Shown here: positions 1 to 9,218 of the stretch, piece after piece | Layout of the letters: the number at the start of each line of letters is the position of its first letter | Numbering within the stretch: position 1 is the stretch's first letter | Assembly: GCA_003427395.1 (NCBI GenBank) | Contig: BFEA01000052.1 | Coordinates: forward strand, 3,053,983-3,075,039 | DNA: 21,057 nucleotides | DNA from: Chara braunii | Taxonomy: Eukaryota; Streptophyta; Charophyceae; Charales; Characeae | Reading direction: 5' to 3' | Notes under the pieces: generated by a model | What the model was told of the DNA's origin: nothing | Seen by the model: the letters and a program-made list of their open reading frames with translations, nothing else | Databases searched by the model: none | Position numbers and translations under genes: made by a program

Positions 1-72
<72 letters not shown>

Positions 73-75
73 AAG
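1..75. repeat. (GA)n microsatellite
   Basis: The window opens in an almost pure GA dinucleotide tract that decays into GAAA units near its right end. The left boundary lies outside the window. GA/CT tracts are common upstream of plant genes and can bind GAGA-binding BBR/BPC factors; whether this one regulates the kinase downstream is inference. Confidence 0.95.
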
Positions 76-232
76 ATGACATGGTGCAAGAAAGACATCA
101 AGCCTGCCTGTTCTGATTTGGAACATATGTATTTGTTGCCGTACTCCATCACTTCAAAAACATGGAGTTCACGTGCGGCATCTTTGTTGCTGTCTAGCTC
201 ATGCTTTGTGTTCATGGTTTGGAACATGCATT

Positions 233-428
233 TATCTCCCCCCCCCGTCCCCTTCCCCTCTCTCTTGTCCTCCTTGTGAGATGTAATATAATCGTATGGT
301 TGTACCTTTTCATGTACTTACTATGTAGGTAAATCTATTTCCGAGTCTCCTGATGATTGATGGTGGTCCCCACGGTTTTGTGTACTTGTTACTGTATCTA
401 CATAAAGCTATCCCCCCCTCTCTCCCTT
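233..428 (+). promoter_or_regulatory. Putative promoter / 5' UTR with pyrimidine patches
   Basis: Two C/T-only stretches (about 233-268 and 409-428) lie upstream of the kinase, the second ending just before the first ATG codons. Such Y patches are a known core-promoter feature of plant genes near the transcription start. An AT-rich run at about 283-292 could serve as a weak TATA-like element. A 23-bp sequence at 353-375 recurs with one mismatch at 429-451, so the segment holding the start codon is part of a 76-bp-offset duplication. No transcription start can be fixed from sequence alone. Confidence 0.35.
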
Positions 429-435
429 ATGATTG

Positions 436-3294
436 ATGGTGATCCCCACGGCCAGAGGAGCCGGCACAATAATGTCATCAGGATGCCGATTGATGCTGCT
501 GATGATGTTGGTCGTTGCCATGGCAATAATCTCCACCATCTACACCCGCGAGCGTCTACTCTCTGGAGCCAACCCACCACCAAGCATACACGACGTAAGT
601 GACGACGCAGAGAACTTGAAAGGGTGGTCGTTGGGCCGTCGATGGCTGCAGACTAATGACAGCGGATGCCTGCCCAGTTTTCAAAGCATATCAGACCTGC
701 TGACCTGCAGGAAGCAGTTGGTTGACAACTCCGTCAATTACACAAGCGATACCGTAACGGAGGACGTGGCTGTTCTTGCCGCTGCTGCAGAGGAGGGTGG
801 TGATTCGGTCTTCTTCGTGTTGAATGGGATTGTCTGGCGGCGAAATGCTTCAACGAGGATGGCACAGGGATCCCGGTGGCAGTCGAGCGAAGTAACTCCC
901 ATCTTCGGTCCTTGGCCGGGTGATGGCGGAGGAAGGGCAGAATTGACGGCATTGGTTATCGTTGATATAAAGGATGGTGGTCAGAACCACACGAGAAAAG
1001 TTATATTCGTTGAAGACGGGGCAAATCGTGTGCTACGTTGGTTCTCCATTGACGGACGGAACCCTGCTATTGAGGACTTCCGCAATTTCACCATTGACAC
1101 AAGCGGCGCCCCTATAACAAGCCTGGCGGGGTATTCCAGAGGCGGGGTCTTATACGCTTCCACAAGATGGGCTCTTTACCGTATGAACCTGACGGGGACT
1201 GACGATGATCGCCCGAAGCTATGGCTAGGCTTACCTGCGAAGACGGGCGTGGTGGACAGCCCTATGATCCCCCTATTTCGTAATGTGTACTTAAGCACAT
1301 CTGCCATCACCGCCAATGGGGAGGCCATGTATGTACTCGAGCACGACAGCCATGTCGTTCGGCGTGTGCTGATCGAGAGTCGGGCGGTAGAGACGGTCGC
1401 CGGATCCCTAGGTGTGCCTGGTGGAGCAGATGGTCTAGCCTCGGAGGCAAGGTTTAATGCACCTCTCGGGCAGGCACTTACGGCTGATGGGTGTAACCTC
1501 TTTGTCGGTGAGATGAATGAAGGGAAGGGACGAATACGCCTGGTCAGCTTCAAGAGAAATGGGGCATATGTCCGTACTGTTGCCAAACTTTCTGTGCCAG
1601 TGATAAGATTGGCCATGCATCCAAACAACGAGCTTCTGTATGCGGCAGCCGGCGCTGGGTCGGTGTTCGAAATAAGTGTGAATAATTCGGTACTGCCCAA
1701 GTGTTCCGGTGATCCCGACAAAAAAAACGGAGCCTCTAGGACTACCATCGCCCTAGCTGTTACCGTACCGGCTTTGGTTGGGTTTCTCATCGCTGTTGCT
1801 CTAGCTGTGAAGATAAGGAGAGGGGCAGAATGTGACTGGGTGTGGCATTGGCGACTGTGGAGGCGATTAGGACGCTCTCTTCGGACAAAGGATGATGCAC
1901 CGCAGCCTGGAGGAGAACAGGAAACAGCACGTCTCACGTTGCCCGTCGGGAATGGCGCGTCAGAATCAGGATTTGGTGCCTCAGGTTCATTCTGGGACAA
2001 GTCTGGGTTCCAATCGACTTGGGACACGAATAGGAGCTTGTCAGGAGTTCGAACCCGGGAGTTGCAGCCTTCCGGTCCTAGGCGGTTCTCCTTGAGCGAG
2101 CTGGCAGATGCCTGTGATGGATTCAACTCGAGCAATCTGGTTGGCAAGGGCGGCGCCGCGGAAGTCTTTAGGGGAGTGCTCACTGGTGGCCAAGTCGTAG
2201 CCTTGAAGGTCATGAAGGATGGGGACTTGTCTCGGGCAAGGCTTTGGCAGTTTCAAGCGGAGCTGGATTTTCTTGGCCGAATCCGGCATAGCCACGTCCT
2301 TAGCCTCCTCGGCTTCTGTGCAGAGGGGGGTAAGTCAGTGATTGTTTATCCGTTCGTTGCAGGGGGAAGTTTGTACGACCGTCTCCATCCCCATTTCAAA
2401 TTGGCTTCTTTCCCCAAGTCTGAGGGTGATGGTGTGAGTGATATCGGGGGGAACCTCTCCGAGTCAGATGTGCAGACAGTTGGCAGTGGGAGCGGCTGCA
2501 CCAGCACTAGCTGCCCATGGCAACCACCAGCCTGGGGGCCCCTGTCGTGGAGAGATCGTCTCTCCATCGCCCTGCAGATCGGAAAAGCCCTGCAGTTTCT
2601 GCACGAGGAGTTAGATCCGCCCGTCATCCACAGGGACATTAAGAGTAATAACATTTTGCTGGAGGGAGGAGGGGGCTCGGGCCTGAGGGCGTATCTGTCC
2701 GACTTCGGGCTGGCAAGGCAAGGGCAGAGTGTATTCAGTGCAGAGAAGGCTGGCGAGACAGTCGAGACTTATCACGTGGCAGGGACGGTCGGTTACATGG
2801 CACCCGAGTATTTCACATACTGCAGACTGACTGCAAAGAACGATGTTTATGCATTTGGGGTGGTCTTGCTCGAGCTCATCACGGGCTACAAAGCATTTGG
2901 TACCCCTGCAAATTACAGGAAGAAGGGTGAAGGGGGGCATCAGGTGGAGGAGGAGGAGAAGGGGACGGATCTGGTGCTGACTGAGGAAGGGAAAGAGGAG
3001 GAAATCCCACAGGTATTGACGAGATGGGTAAGGAAGATGGTTGAGGACATGATTGCACGCATGTCCTCTGAGGAGGAAGGCAAGAGAAGGGCTACGGAAG
3101 AGTCTTCGAAGTTGGAGGTCATCCAGAGGATTGCAGACGAGCGAATGCAGATGTGTGGCGAGGTTGACTGGGTTGCTGTAAGCCACATGTTGGAGTTGGC
3201 AATGATGTGTATCACAGAAATGCCTGAGCAGCGACCACGGATTGGTTCTGTTGTTGAGGAATTGGCTCAACTAGAGGGTTCTGAGTCATTATGA
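436..3294 (+). CDS. Receptor-like protein kinase with NHL/beta-propeller-type ectodomain
   Basis: One uninterrupted frame of about 950 codons encodes a probable plasma-membrane serine/threonine receptor kinase of the plant RLK/Pelle group. Residue numbers here count from the TTG at 433, so the ATG at 436 is residue 2. The start could be ATG 436 or ATG 472; the latter puts a hydrophobic signal sequence (about residues 20-36) at the very N-terminus. The ectodomain (about 40-430) has several N-glycosylation sequons and at least one clear NHL repeat (about 319-371, with VAG, GGADG, ARFN and GRIRLV). A transmembrane helix spans about 437-461. Kinase (about 551-947): glycine loop GKGGAAEV (571-578, third Gly replaced by Ala), Lys592, Glu610, HRD 733-735 followed by IKSNN, DFG 757-759, APE 790-792 and Arg934; it should be active. 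Two unusual inserts lie at about 653-703 and 824-910 (acidic). Ligand unknown. A GTAAGT at 595-600 could act as a splice donor. Confidence 0.85.
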   Translation: MVIPTARGAGTIMSSGCRLMLLMMLVVAMAIISTIYTRERLLSGANPPPSIHDVSDDAENLKGWSLGRRWLQTNDSGCLPSFQSISDLLTCRKQLVDNSVNYTSDTVTEDVAVLAAAAEEGGDSVFFVLNGIVWRRNASTRMAQGSRWQSSEVTPIFGPWPGDGGGRAELTALVIVDIKDGGQNHTRKVIFVEDGANRVLRWFSIDGRNPAIEDFRNFTIDTSGAPITSLAGYSRGGVLYASTRWALYRMNLTGTDDDRPKLWLGLPAKTGVVDSPMIPLFRNVYLSTSAITANGEAMYVLEHDSHVVRRVLIESRAVETVAGSLGVPGGADGLASEARFNAPLGQALTADGCNLFVGEMNEGKGRIRLVSFKRNGAYVRTVAKLSVPVIRLAMHPNNELLYAAAGAGSVFEISVNNSVLPKCSGDPDKKNGASRTTIALAVTVPALVGFLIAVALAVKIRRGAECDWVWHWRLWRRLGRSLRTKDDAPQPGGEQETARLTLPVGNGASESGFGASGSFWDKSGFQSTWDTNRSLSGVRTRELQPSGPRRFSLSELADACDGFNSSNLVGKGGAAEVFRGVLTGGQVVALKVMKDGDLSRARLWQFQAELDFLGRIRHSHVLSLLGFCAEGGKSVIVYPFVAGGSLYDRLHPHFKLASFPKSEGDGVSDIGGNLSESDVQTVGSGSGCTSTSCPWQPPAWGPLSWRDRLSIALQIGKALQFLHEELDPPVIHRDIKSNNILLEGGGGSGLRAYLSDFGLARQGQSVFSAEKAGETVETYHVAGTVGYMAPEYFTYCRLTAKNDVYAFGVVLLELITGYKAFGTPANYRKKGEGGHQVEEEEKGTDLVLTEEGKEEEIPQVLTRWVRKMVEDMIARMSSEEEGKRRATEESSKLEVIQRIADERMQMCGEVDWVAVSHMLELAMMCITEMPEQRPRIGSVVEELAQLEGSESL

Positions 3295-4140
3295 TCTTTG
3301 AAAGGAGTACGTGGCATTGTTACTATGTCTGTCAGCGAGCAAAGTATTCAAGGGCATCATCGTAACACCCGCCCAGACGCAGGCGCTGTCTTCGATCTCG
3401 TTCTTTCTCCTTTCTCCTTCCTTTCTCTGTTGTTGTTAGTTAAAAACTTAAGTCTCCTTCCATCCTAGGAGCAGCATTCCATTGCACCTCCACCAGCAGG
3501 AAAAGAAAACAACAACGTACCCACGCTTCCCCCCATGATCGCTGAAGAACCAAAGCCACAGCTCTCCCGAGACAGCTTCTCTGATTCATTCATGCTTCTC
3601 TGATTCATTCATCCCCTTTCATTCACCCTGTTCCACTAGTCCTTTCTCTTTTAAAGGAGCTTATGCCTTGTATGATATTTTTGTCCAGCACGGTTCCGAC
3701 TTTCAGAGATGTTCGTCAGGAGTTGCATGTGTGTACAATCACCCTCCACGGCGCTGCAGTGGCCCACTGCAACACAGGAGCGACATGTATGGGAACCGGG
3801 CCCAGCATCGCTGATGGGAGATCCGCTCTTGTGGTGGCTCCAGTGTTATTCGCGGGGATCGACATGTGTGGGAACCGGGCCCAGCATCGCTGTTGTTGCA
3901 AAAAGTTCCATCCTCCTTCCACTCTTTGGGACTGCATTGATTGTCCTGCTGTGTCGGAGGGGATTAATAGGCCTCTGTCTTATAGTGCTGTGGTCGCTTG
4001 CTCCCATCCCCTGTTCCAGGAACAGCTGGGAAGAATGTTGTTGCCTGCTGCGTTCCATCATGACGTTGAGTCTGTTGTCTCTTGCACCGCCTTGCCCTGG
4101 TTGTAGCGTTCACCCATCTCACTTAGCCAGCTGCTGAGGG
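3295..4140. other. Intergenic stretch with small duplications, no recognised gene
   Basis: No coding homology is visible. Downstream of the kinase stop the DNA is pyrimidine-rich; no canonical AATAAA was noticed. An 18-19-bp unit containing TCTGATTCATTCAT occurs twice in tandem at about 3576-3612. A 33-bp sequence at 3781-3813 recurs at 3860-3892 with one or two mismatches (79-bp offset). Two overlapping plus-strand frames of about 145 codons (3663-4137) cross this duplication but show no domain, so I do not call them genes. Confidence 0.5.
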
Positions 4141-4255
4141 AGGCCGGGGGAGGGGGGGGGAGGGGAGGAGGCCTCAGACGGGAGAGGGTGAGGGGCAGGA
4201 GGAGGGCTCGTGGGGAGGAGCGCCCTGGAGGTGGACTTGGGGAGGAGACGGGCTT
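4141..4255 (+). repeat. G-rich tract with G-quadruplex potential
   Basis: The plus strand is almost all purine here. G-runs at 4146-4150, 4152-4160 and 4162-4165 are separated by single adenines; the nine-G run can supply two G-triplets, so the four-run quadruplex rule is met. More GGG/GGGG runs follow to about 4255. It lies about 100-215 bp past the end of the minus-strand LINE ORF2 remnant, so it could be C-rich LINE 3' sequence or simply flanking DNA. Confidence 0.6.
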
Positions 4256-4356
4256 CATGTGGGCGTGACGGCTTTTGAAGTGTCACCTGGCAACGGTGTT
4301 GTGAAGTGTTCAACTGGCCTAACCTTCCACTGCCTTTCCTGGCCTAGCCAGTTTTT

Positions 4357-5880
4357 TCATACCAACTGTCCTTCTCTCTTGATCTCAAACATTTTCTTGA
4401 GGGGATCCACCCAGGGGTCAGCGAACTGTTTGATGATTTCCTGCCTTTTGCATTGGTCTGTGATGTCTGTTAGTTGTTCTGCTAACTTCTGGCCCGCTCT
4501 GACTATGTTCGCCCGGATGGAATCAGCAATCTCAGCTTTGGCCTGCTGGAGGCCAAAGGTAAAAACTCCTTGTTCTCCGCTGAGCATCTTGCCCTTGATT
4601 ACCATGAGGGTTACCAGGCGCAACTTACCGAAGAGGTTGGTTTGGAAGGCAGTCCAGTTGGGCGGGAACAGTGTTTTCTTTCTCAACAGTAAGAGTCTGA
4701 TGTCCCACGGAAAGGGGGCGGCAGTTAAATTTTCGCACACTGGATCCCACCATCTCCACATCTGGAGAGCCATTGGGCATGCCAGCAAGTCTGCAACCCG
4801 TCGCTGGGATGACTCACCACACTACGAGCAGATTGGAGACAGCACCCACTTTTGTTCCAATTGTGTTCTTGATACTATCATGTCCGGGGCTGGCAGACAT
4901 CTGTGCAGAATCTGCCACTGAAGGGCGCAATACGAGGCCGAAGTTATGTGTGCATGTGGTCCACGATATCCCATTCAGATCCATGCCCTCAGCGGGTAGT
5001 CCATACTCCACCTTTTCTGCACCACTGGTGTGGATAACTGTAAGGTGTGGCTACGTTTCTATCCCTCCTTCCATACACTGCCAAACCAGGACGTGTTTTT
5101 TTGCAGGGCATTCCCACTCTCCAAAATCAAACGGCAGAGCACAGTCAGGGGTGGCCATTTCATAAACAAATTCTCCCACCTCTTCATTTCCCACCACCCT
5201 TATCCTGGTTACCTCGTCCTTTGCTCCGGAGAGTCGAGCTGTTCGTTCCAAGTTAGTCAAGCCCACCTGGCCCCCGGCAAGTTTGGGTAATATATACGCA
5301 AGAAGTTTTACGTTGTGGCCTGTCACTTGTTGGACTTTGTATGTCGTAATGGGGATGGTGTTTGCCTCCGCTTTATGGACCCAATCATCCCTTATGATAG
5401 TAGGTCCTCTCATTAGCGCTTCTTCCCAGCAAAGGGGGATAGCTTCCCTTAGTGGAGATAGTTTGGTGTCAATATCCTTTATGTTGTTCAACTTTGCCCC
5501 AAGCTGTTGCGGGATTTTCCGTGAAGCGGTCTGTGTCTCCCATAGATCCCCCAGCGTGTTTATCCCTCTCTTAACACAAGATAACCAGTGTGAATTCTTT
5601 TGCAGTGAAAAGCGCGGTCCATTCATATCAAGTATCCATGAATTACCGAAAAGGGGCTATCTCCACACTTCATGCCACCTGGCCGGGGTCAGGATCATTC
5701 ATATCAAGTATCTGTGAATTACCGAAAAGGGGCTGTCTCCACACTTCATGCCACCTGGCTGGGGTCAGGATCTCTGTGGGGTCCATTTTCCTCCACAGGG
5801 CGATGATTTACCAGTACTTCGCCCACCTATTGAAGACGAGCCTGGATGTCCAGTACACCAAACCTTGCCGAACCACAGGC
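4357..5880 (-). pseudogene. LINE (L1-type) ORF2 C-terminal remnant with zf-RVT motif
   Basis: Read from 5880 down to 4357, this is the part of a non-LTR retrotransposon ORF2 that follows the reverse transcriptase. Recognisable pieces are a W-R-Q-P-L-F-G-N segment near 5640-5750, a G-I-N-T-L-G-D-L-W segment near 5540-5570, W-Q-I-L-H-R-C-L-P near 4900, and a zinc-knuckle region with C-x2-C-G-E, then A-C-P-M-A and M-W-R-W-W (about 4750-4830). Breaks: an in-frame TAG at 5051-5053, a one-base frameshift near 4920, a TAG at 4823-4825 inside the C-x2-C, another stop near 5808-5812, and a 76-bp duplication at 5621-5772 that shifts frame. The RT palm itself is absent. It ends with a TGA at 4357-4359; no poly-A tail or target-site duplication was found, so the outer limits are approximate. 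Domain assignment comes from motif memory, not a search. Confidence 0.75.
5621..5772. repeat. 76-bp tandem duplication inside the LINE remnant
   Basis: Units 5621-5696 and 5697-5772 are the same length and differ at four positions, all transitions (72/76 identical). Because 76 is not a multiple of three, the duplication breaks the ORF2 frame. In LINE sense, one copy reads CAG where the other reads TAG, so the intact and the nonsense version of the same codon sit side by side. Confidence 0.95.
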
Positions 5881-6119
5881 TACCGGTAGAACAATATGAC
5901 CGAAAAACAAAGAGCAAAAATATAAATATAAACAAGAGAGATACTTACGGAAAAAGAAAACCCACCTCATTTCTCTCCATGCACAGGTGTGTGTGTGTGG
6001 GAGAGAGAGAGAGAGAGAGAGAGACTCCAGCGCAATTCGAAATAAGCAAATTGAGAATGAATCTTCCACGAGAACGTGGGAAGATTCATTCTCATTTTCC
6101 ATATTTTGAACCACGTGCC

Positions 6120-6167
<48 letters not shown>

Positions 6168-6226
6168 AAATTTTTTCGCATTTGCGCGGAAGATTCATTC
6201 TCATTTTGTTCACTCGCAACGGTGCG

Positions 6227-6295
<69 letters not shown>

Positions 6296-6296
6296 N

Positions 6297-6378
<82 letters not shown>

Positions 6379-6590
6379 TGTGATTTGGTCCAAAACCCGT
6401 CCGAATACATTTCCCTCCTCCACCCGCCCACAGACTTCCGCCGAGATGTGTAAAAGCACCAAAATATTTGGCCTCGTGGGATGCCAATTTTCGTTCACGG
6501 GCCACTTGGCGCGGGCACAATTTTCTGTTATTTTCCCAAGTTTTTTTTGTTTTTTTTTTAAACCCCACCTGTGATAGTGGTGCATTGTGG
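5881..6590. repeat. Cluster of (GT)n/(GA)n microsatellites with a palindrome
   Basis: A short GT run (about 5986-5999) runs into a GA run (6001-6024). Further GA tracts lie at about 6122-6166 and 6229-6375; the last contains the only N of the window (6296), so its true length is unknown. Between tracts, 6052-6094 forms an inverted repeat, and a 20-bp piece of it (6079-6098) recurs exactly at 6188-6207 just before the longest tract. Long frames here encode only alternating Arg-Glu or Ser-Leu and are artefacts. Confidence 0.9.
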
Positions 6591-7606
6591 GATCACACCC
6601 TTAGCTTTGTATATTCATACAACTGGGAATCGAAAAAAAAAAAAAAAAGCCGGGATCCGTACTTCGCGGCTTCAGGTACCCTTCGGAATAAAACCCGAAG
6701 TAAGCTCCGAAGAACGGATCTTAGCTGATCAAGGAAAGCAGGGTCCATTTTCCATTTTTGGGGATTAAGTGCATGCATCTTTCGGATTTGCCCCTGTCCT
6801 CGTTCAAAGTAGTTCTCCTCGAGGACAGTTAGCAACCGCGCAGAGGAATTCAAGAAATAGTTAGGAATTTTGGTTGTCGGCATTTAAATTTTCTACGTGC
6901 TAGAGCGCGCGTGGCCATTTTGAATTATTGGATCCGTCGTAAACCCATTTCCAGCTCTCCATACGTGCGCCATCTTCCCTTGAAGTTCTTGCTGAGCGCC
7001 CCTCCTTGTGTGTCCCATCGTCTTCCAACAATTCTGCGCCCGCTCCTCCCCTTACCTTTCGGTGCGATTAATTGGTCGTTAATTGGGATGGTCGGATCAA
7101 TGCCGCAAAAGCGAAGTTACGCGCGCAGCTTGAATGACCACTCCAATTGAACGAAGTGGTCGATCATTCCGCCTGCTTCGTTCCTCTTGGAAACCCCTTC
7201 CTTCTTCTTTCCTGCTCATCTACACCCCTTGCTTCCCACACCACATGCTAGCACCCCGCCGCCATCCGCGTTACAAATTCTCACAGCCCCTTCCTCTCCT
7301 CCTCCTTGATCTCAGCTGCAATGTTGCACGAGCTATGCGCGGAGACCACGGCGTCGAACAGGCTTGACGTGCCCAAGGGATGGGTGGAGTGACAGTGTGA
7401 GGTGGGATTAGCGGGAGAGTCGGGGTGGAGCAGTCGGAGGGACTGAGCGGCGGGGGAGACAACGTAGCCAGCGGCAGAGCTTTGTGGCTATGGTTGGCTG
7501 ATGTTCGGGTTGGTTGGTGGCTGCGCCTTAAGGAGGCCAGCACTGTTGGAATTTTGAATAGCGAGGAAATCGCTCTTTTCTCCATTGCTGCTTTTTCCAA
7601 GGGTTG
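6591..7606. other. Non-coding stretch, no recognised feature
   Basis: No domain, RNA gene or transposon signature was recognised. There are a 16-bp adenine run near 6633-6648, a T-rich stretch just upstream (6540-6560), and a weak imperfect hairpin around 7134-7175 (GAATG..ACCACT facing AGTGGT..CATTC). Short frames are low-complexity (Pro/Ser/Arg) and unconvincing. Confidence 0.4.
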
Positions 7607-7730
7607 TGTGTGCAGTAGAGTAAGTGTGGATACTCAGTCGCATGCATGATGTTGGTTATGAGGGTTTATGTGTGCAGTAGAGTAAGTGTGGATACTCAGT
7701 CGCATGCATGATGTTGGTTATGAGGGTTTA
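7607..7730. repeat. Perfect 62-bp tandem duplication
   Basis: Units 7607-7668 and 7669-7730 are identical base for base as read by eye. Perfect identity in otherwise decayed surroundings suggests a recent duplication or an assembly duplication. Neither copy lies in a recognisable gene. Confidence 0.95.
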
Positions 7731-8211
7731 TGGATGCTGAATGCTTTGCTGTCCAAGATACATGGGTGTATGGATGTGAAATGATGTTGTGGGTGTAAGG
7801 CGCATGTAGGTGCGACCCTAGGGAGTATTGGGGTATCAAGCATCAACCTGTATGCATGACTGTGTTGATTTCCCCTCTTTTTCCCCGACCATTGCTGATC
7901 CATGCGCTACGTGTGAGCGAGGGGAACCGTCGCCGACTTTTCCATCTCTCCCCTCTCGCGCGCAAGTGTCACGTGTCAGTTTGTCCCGCGTTCCATTGGG
8001 CTGATTGCCGGCAAGGGACATCGGGCACGGGCATCTCGACGATCCGCCCGATCTCTTTGCTACCCGACCATATCCGTTTTGTCCTAGTAACAATTTTTTG
8101 ACGAACGGCGCTGTGTCCCTGAACTTGCATTTTGACAAGTGAGAGGGAGCGGCGCAAGGCCCGTTGAGATTTGTATGGAGTCGATATTCACTACGTTGAC
8201 CATGCGCACGG

Positions 8212-8520
8212 GTGATTGGCACCACCGCCGCCGGTCAAGGAAGGGTGGTTGTCGTCCTCGATACCCGAACAACAGAGGTTGTGGCTCGGACGGCCGCAGA
8301 AATCGGGTCCAACGAATATATGGCTGCGGCCATGCTTGAACCCGGAACCATTAGGGTGATACGACACGTCGAACAGATTCCCGAGGAAAGTGACTTCGCA
8401 CTCTAGAGGCCACTCTTCGAGGACCACATGGTGTTGGGGCCCGAGTACAAAGATGGTCAGATCGACATCTTGGACGCGATGAAGGCTTTGGACCTTCGGA
8501 TTTACTAACGATTTTGGAGG
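8212..8520 (+). pseudogene. Relic frame upstream of gypsy protease, function unrecognised
   Basis: A plus-strand frame of about 65 codons ends at a TAG (8404-8406) but continues in the same frame with a composition typical of coding DNA (for example GPEYKDGQIDILDAMKALD) to a TAA near 8506. It lies directly upstream of, and in the same orientation as, the protease-like segment of the gypsy relic, so it probably belongs to the gag-pol junction of that element. I see no CCHC zinc knuckle or other diagnostic motif, and the domain is unknown. Confidence 0.35.
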
Positions 8521-8672
8521 CGGCTAATGAAAAGTTGATAAAGTGATGCCTAAAGAATTAACAACGGTTCGAAGAAAGCCGAAAAGGCAAGAAACTGGCG
8601 GTGGAAAGTCGACGGTCGATACCAGAGGCATGACCCTCAACTTCGCAACCCCATGAGGCTGCGCGCGTCAGA

Positions 8673-9215
8673 ATGATCCAGGCCACAGGTCCACCAATAG
8701 AGAAGCCCGAGGTATTCCTTCGGGCCTATCCGATTCAGCCCTTCATCGGTCATCCTCGATTCCATATGATCAGCGGTGCCCTTTCTTGGGGGTTCACGAA
8801 ACGCCTCGGTCGAAAAGGTCAGATTCAGCCCCTCCGACTAGATGAGTTATATGTGTCCGCCACGGAAGATAGCATTCACTGTAAGGGAAGAATCACGAAC
8901 GTACCCATAAGGGTCGGTCGGATTCGTTGCTTGTATGACACGATCATTCTTGATGTACAGGCTTATGATGTGTTGTTGGGGATCCCGTGGCAGGCAGCGG
9001 TTGGCGAGCGAATGCACTTTGACAGTTCGAAAGTTGTGCTGACCTCAGCCCAGCCCAAACCTCAAACGATACCGATGCGGGTGGCGGTGCGCGTACACGC
9101 GTTGCCAGTCCCCCATATTTCCACTACAGTCCGCCAAGTTAATATGGTCCGGCAGTTGTTGATAAATGAGGAGATGACATCACAAGAAGTCCACAAGCGG
9201 TTATCGGGTAGATGA
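8673..9215 (+). pseudogene. Ty3/gypsy retropepsin-like protease remnant
   Basis: An open frame of about 180 codons resembles the aspartic protease of plant Ty3/gypsy polyproteins, which cleaves Gag-Pol inside the particle. The clearest signature is D-V-L-L-G-I-P-W at about residues 99-106 (from 8967), matching the conserved gypsy D-V-I-L-G-M-x-W segment. The active-site position reads I-S-G-A (8769-8780) where D-S/T-G-A is expected; removing one C at 8771 would restore an Asp codon but shift the frame, so this site is probably mutated. The frame ends at a TGA at the edge of the repeat insertion (9211 on). The start codon is arbitrary because the protein would have been part of a polyprotein. 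Confidence 0.6.
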
Positions 9216-9218
9216 AAA

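Noticed and set aside
1176-2213. 345-codon minus-strand frame opposite the kinase gene
   Set aside because: It mirrors the plus-strand coding frame, is Pro/Ser/Arg-rich, and shows no domain.
3663-4137. Two overlapping plus-strand frames of about 145 codons
   Set aside because: No domain, both cross a 79-bp partial duplication, and neither has coding support over the other.
5748-6585. Long Arg-Glu and Ser-Leu frames over the GA tracts
   Set aside because: They are translations of a dinucleotide repeat, and one passes through an undetermined base.
7836-8225. 129-codon minus-strand frame
   Set aside because: No recognisable motif and the opposite orientation to the adjacent gypsy relic; likely chance.
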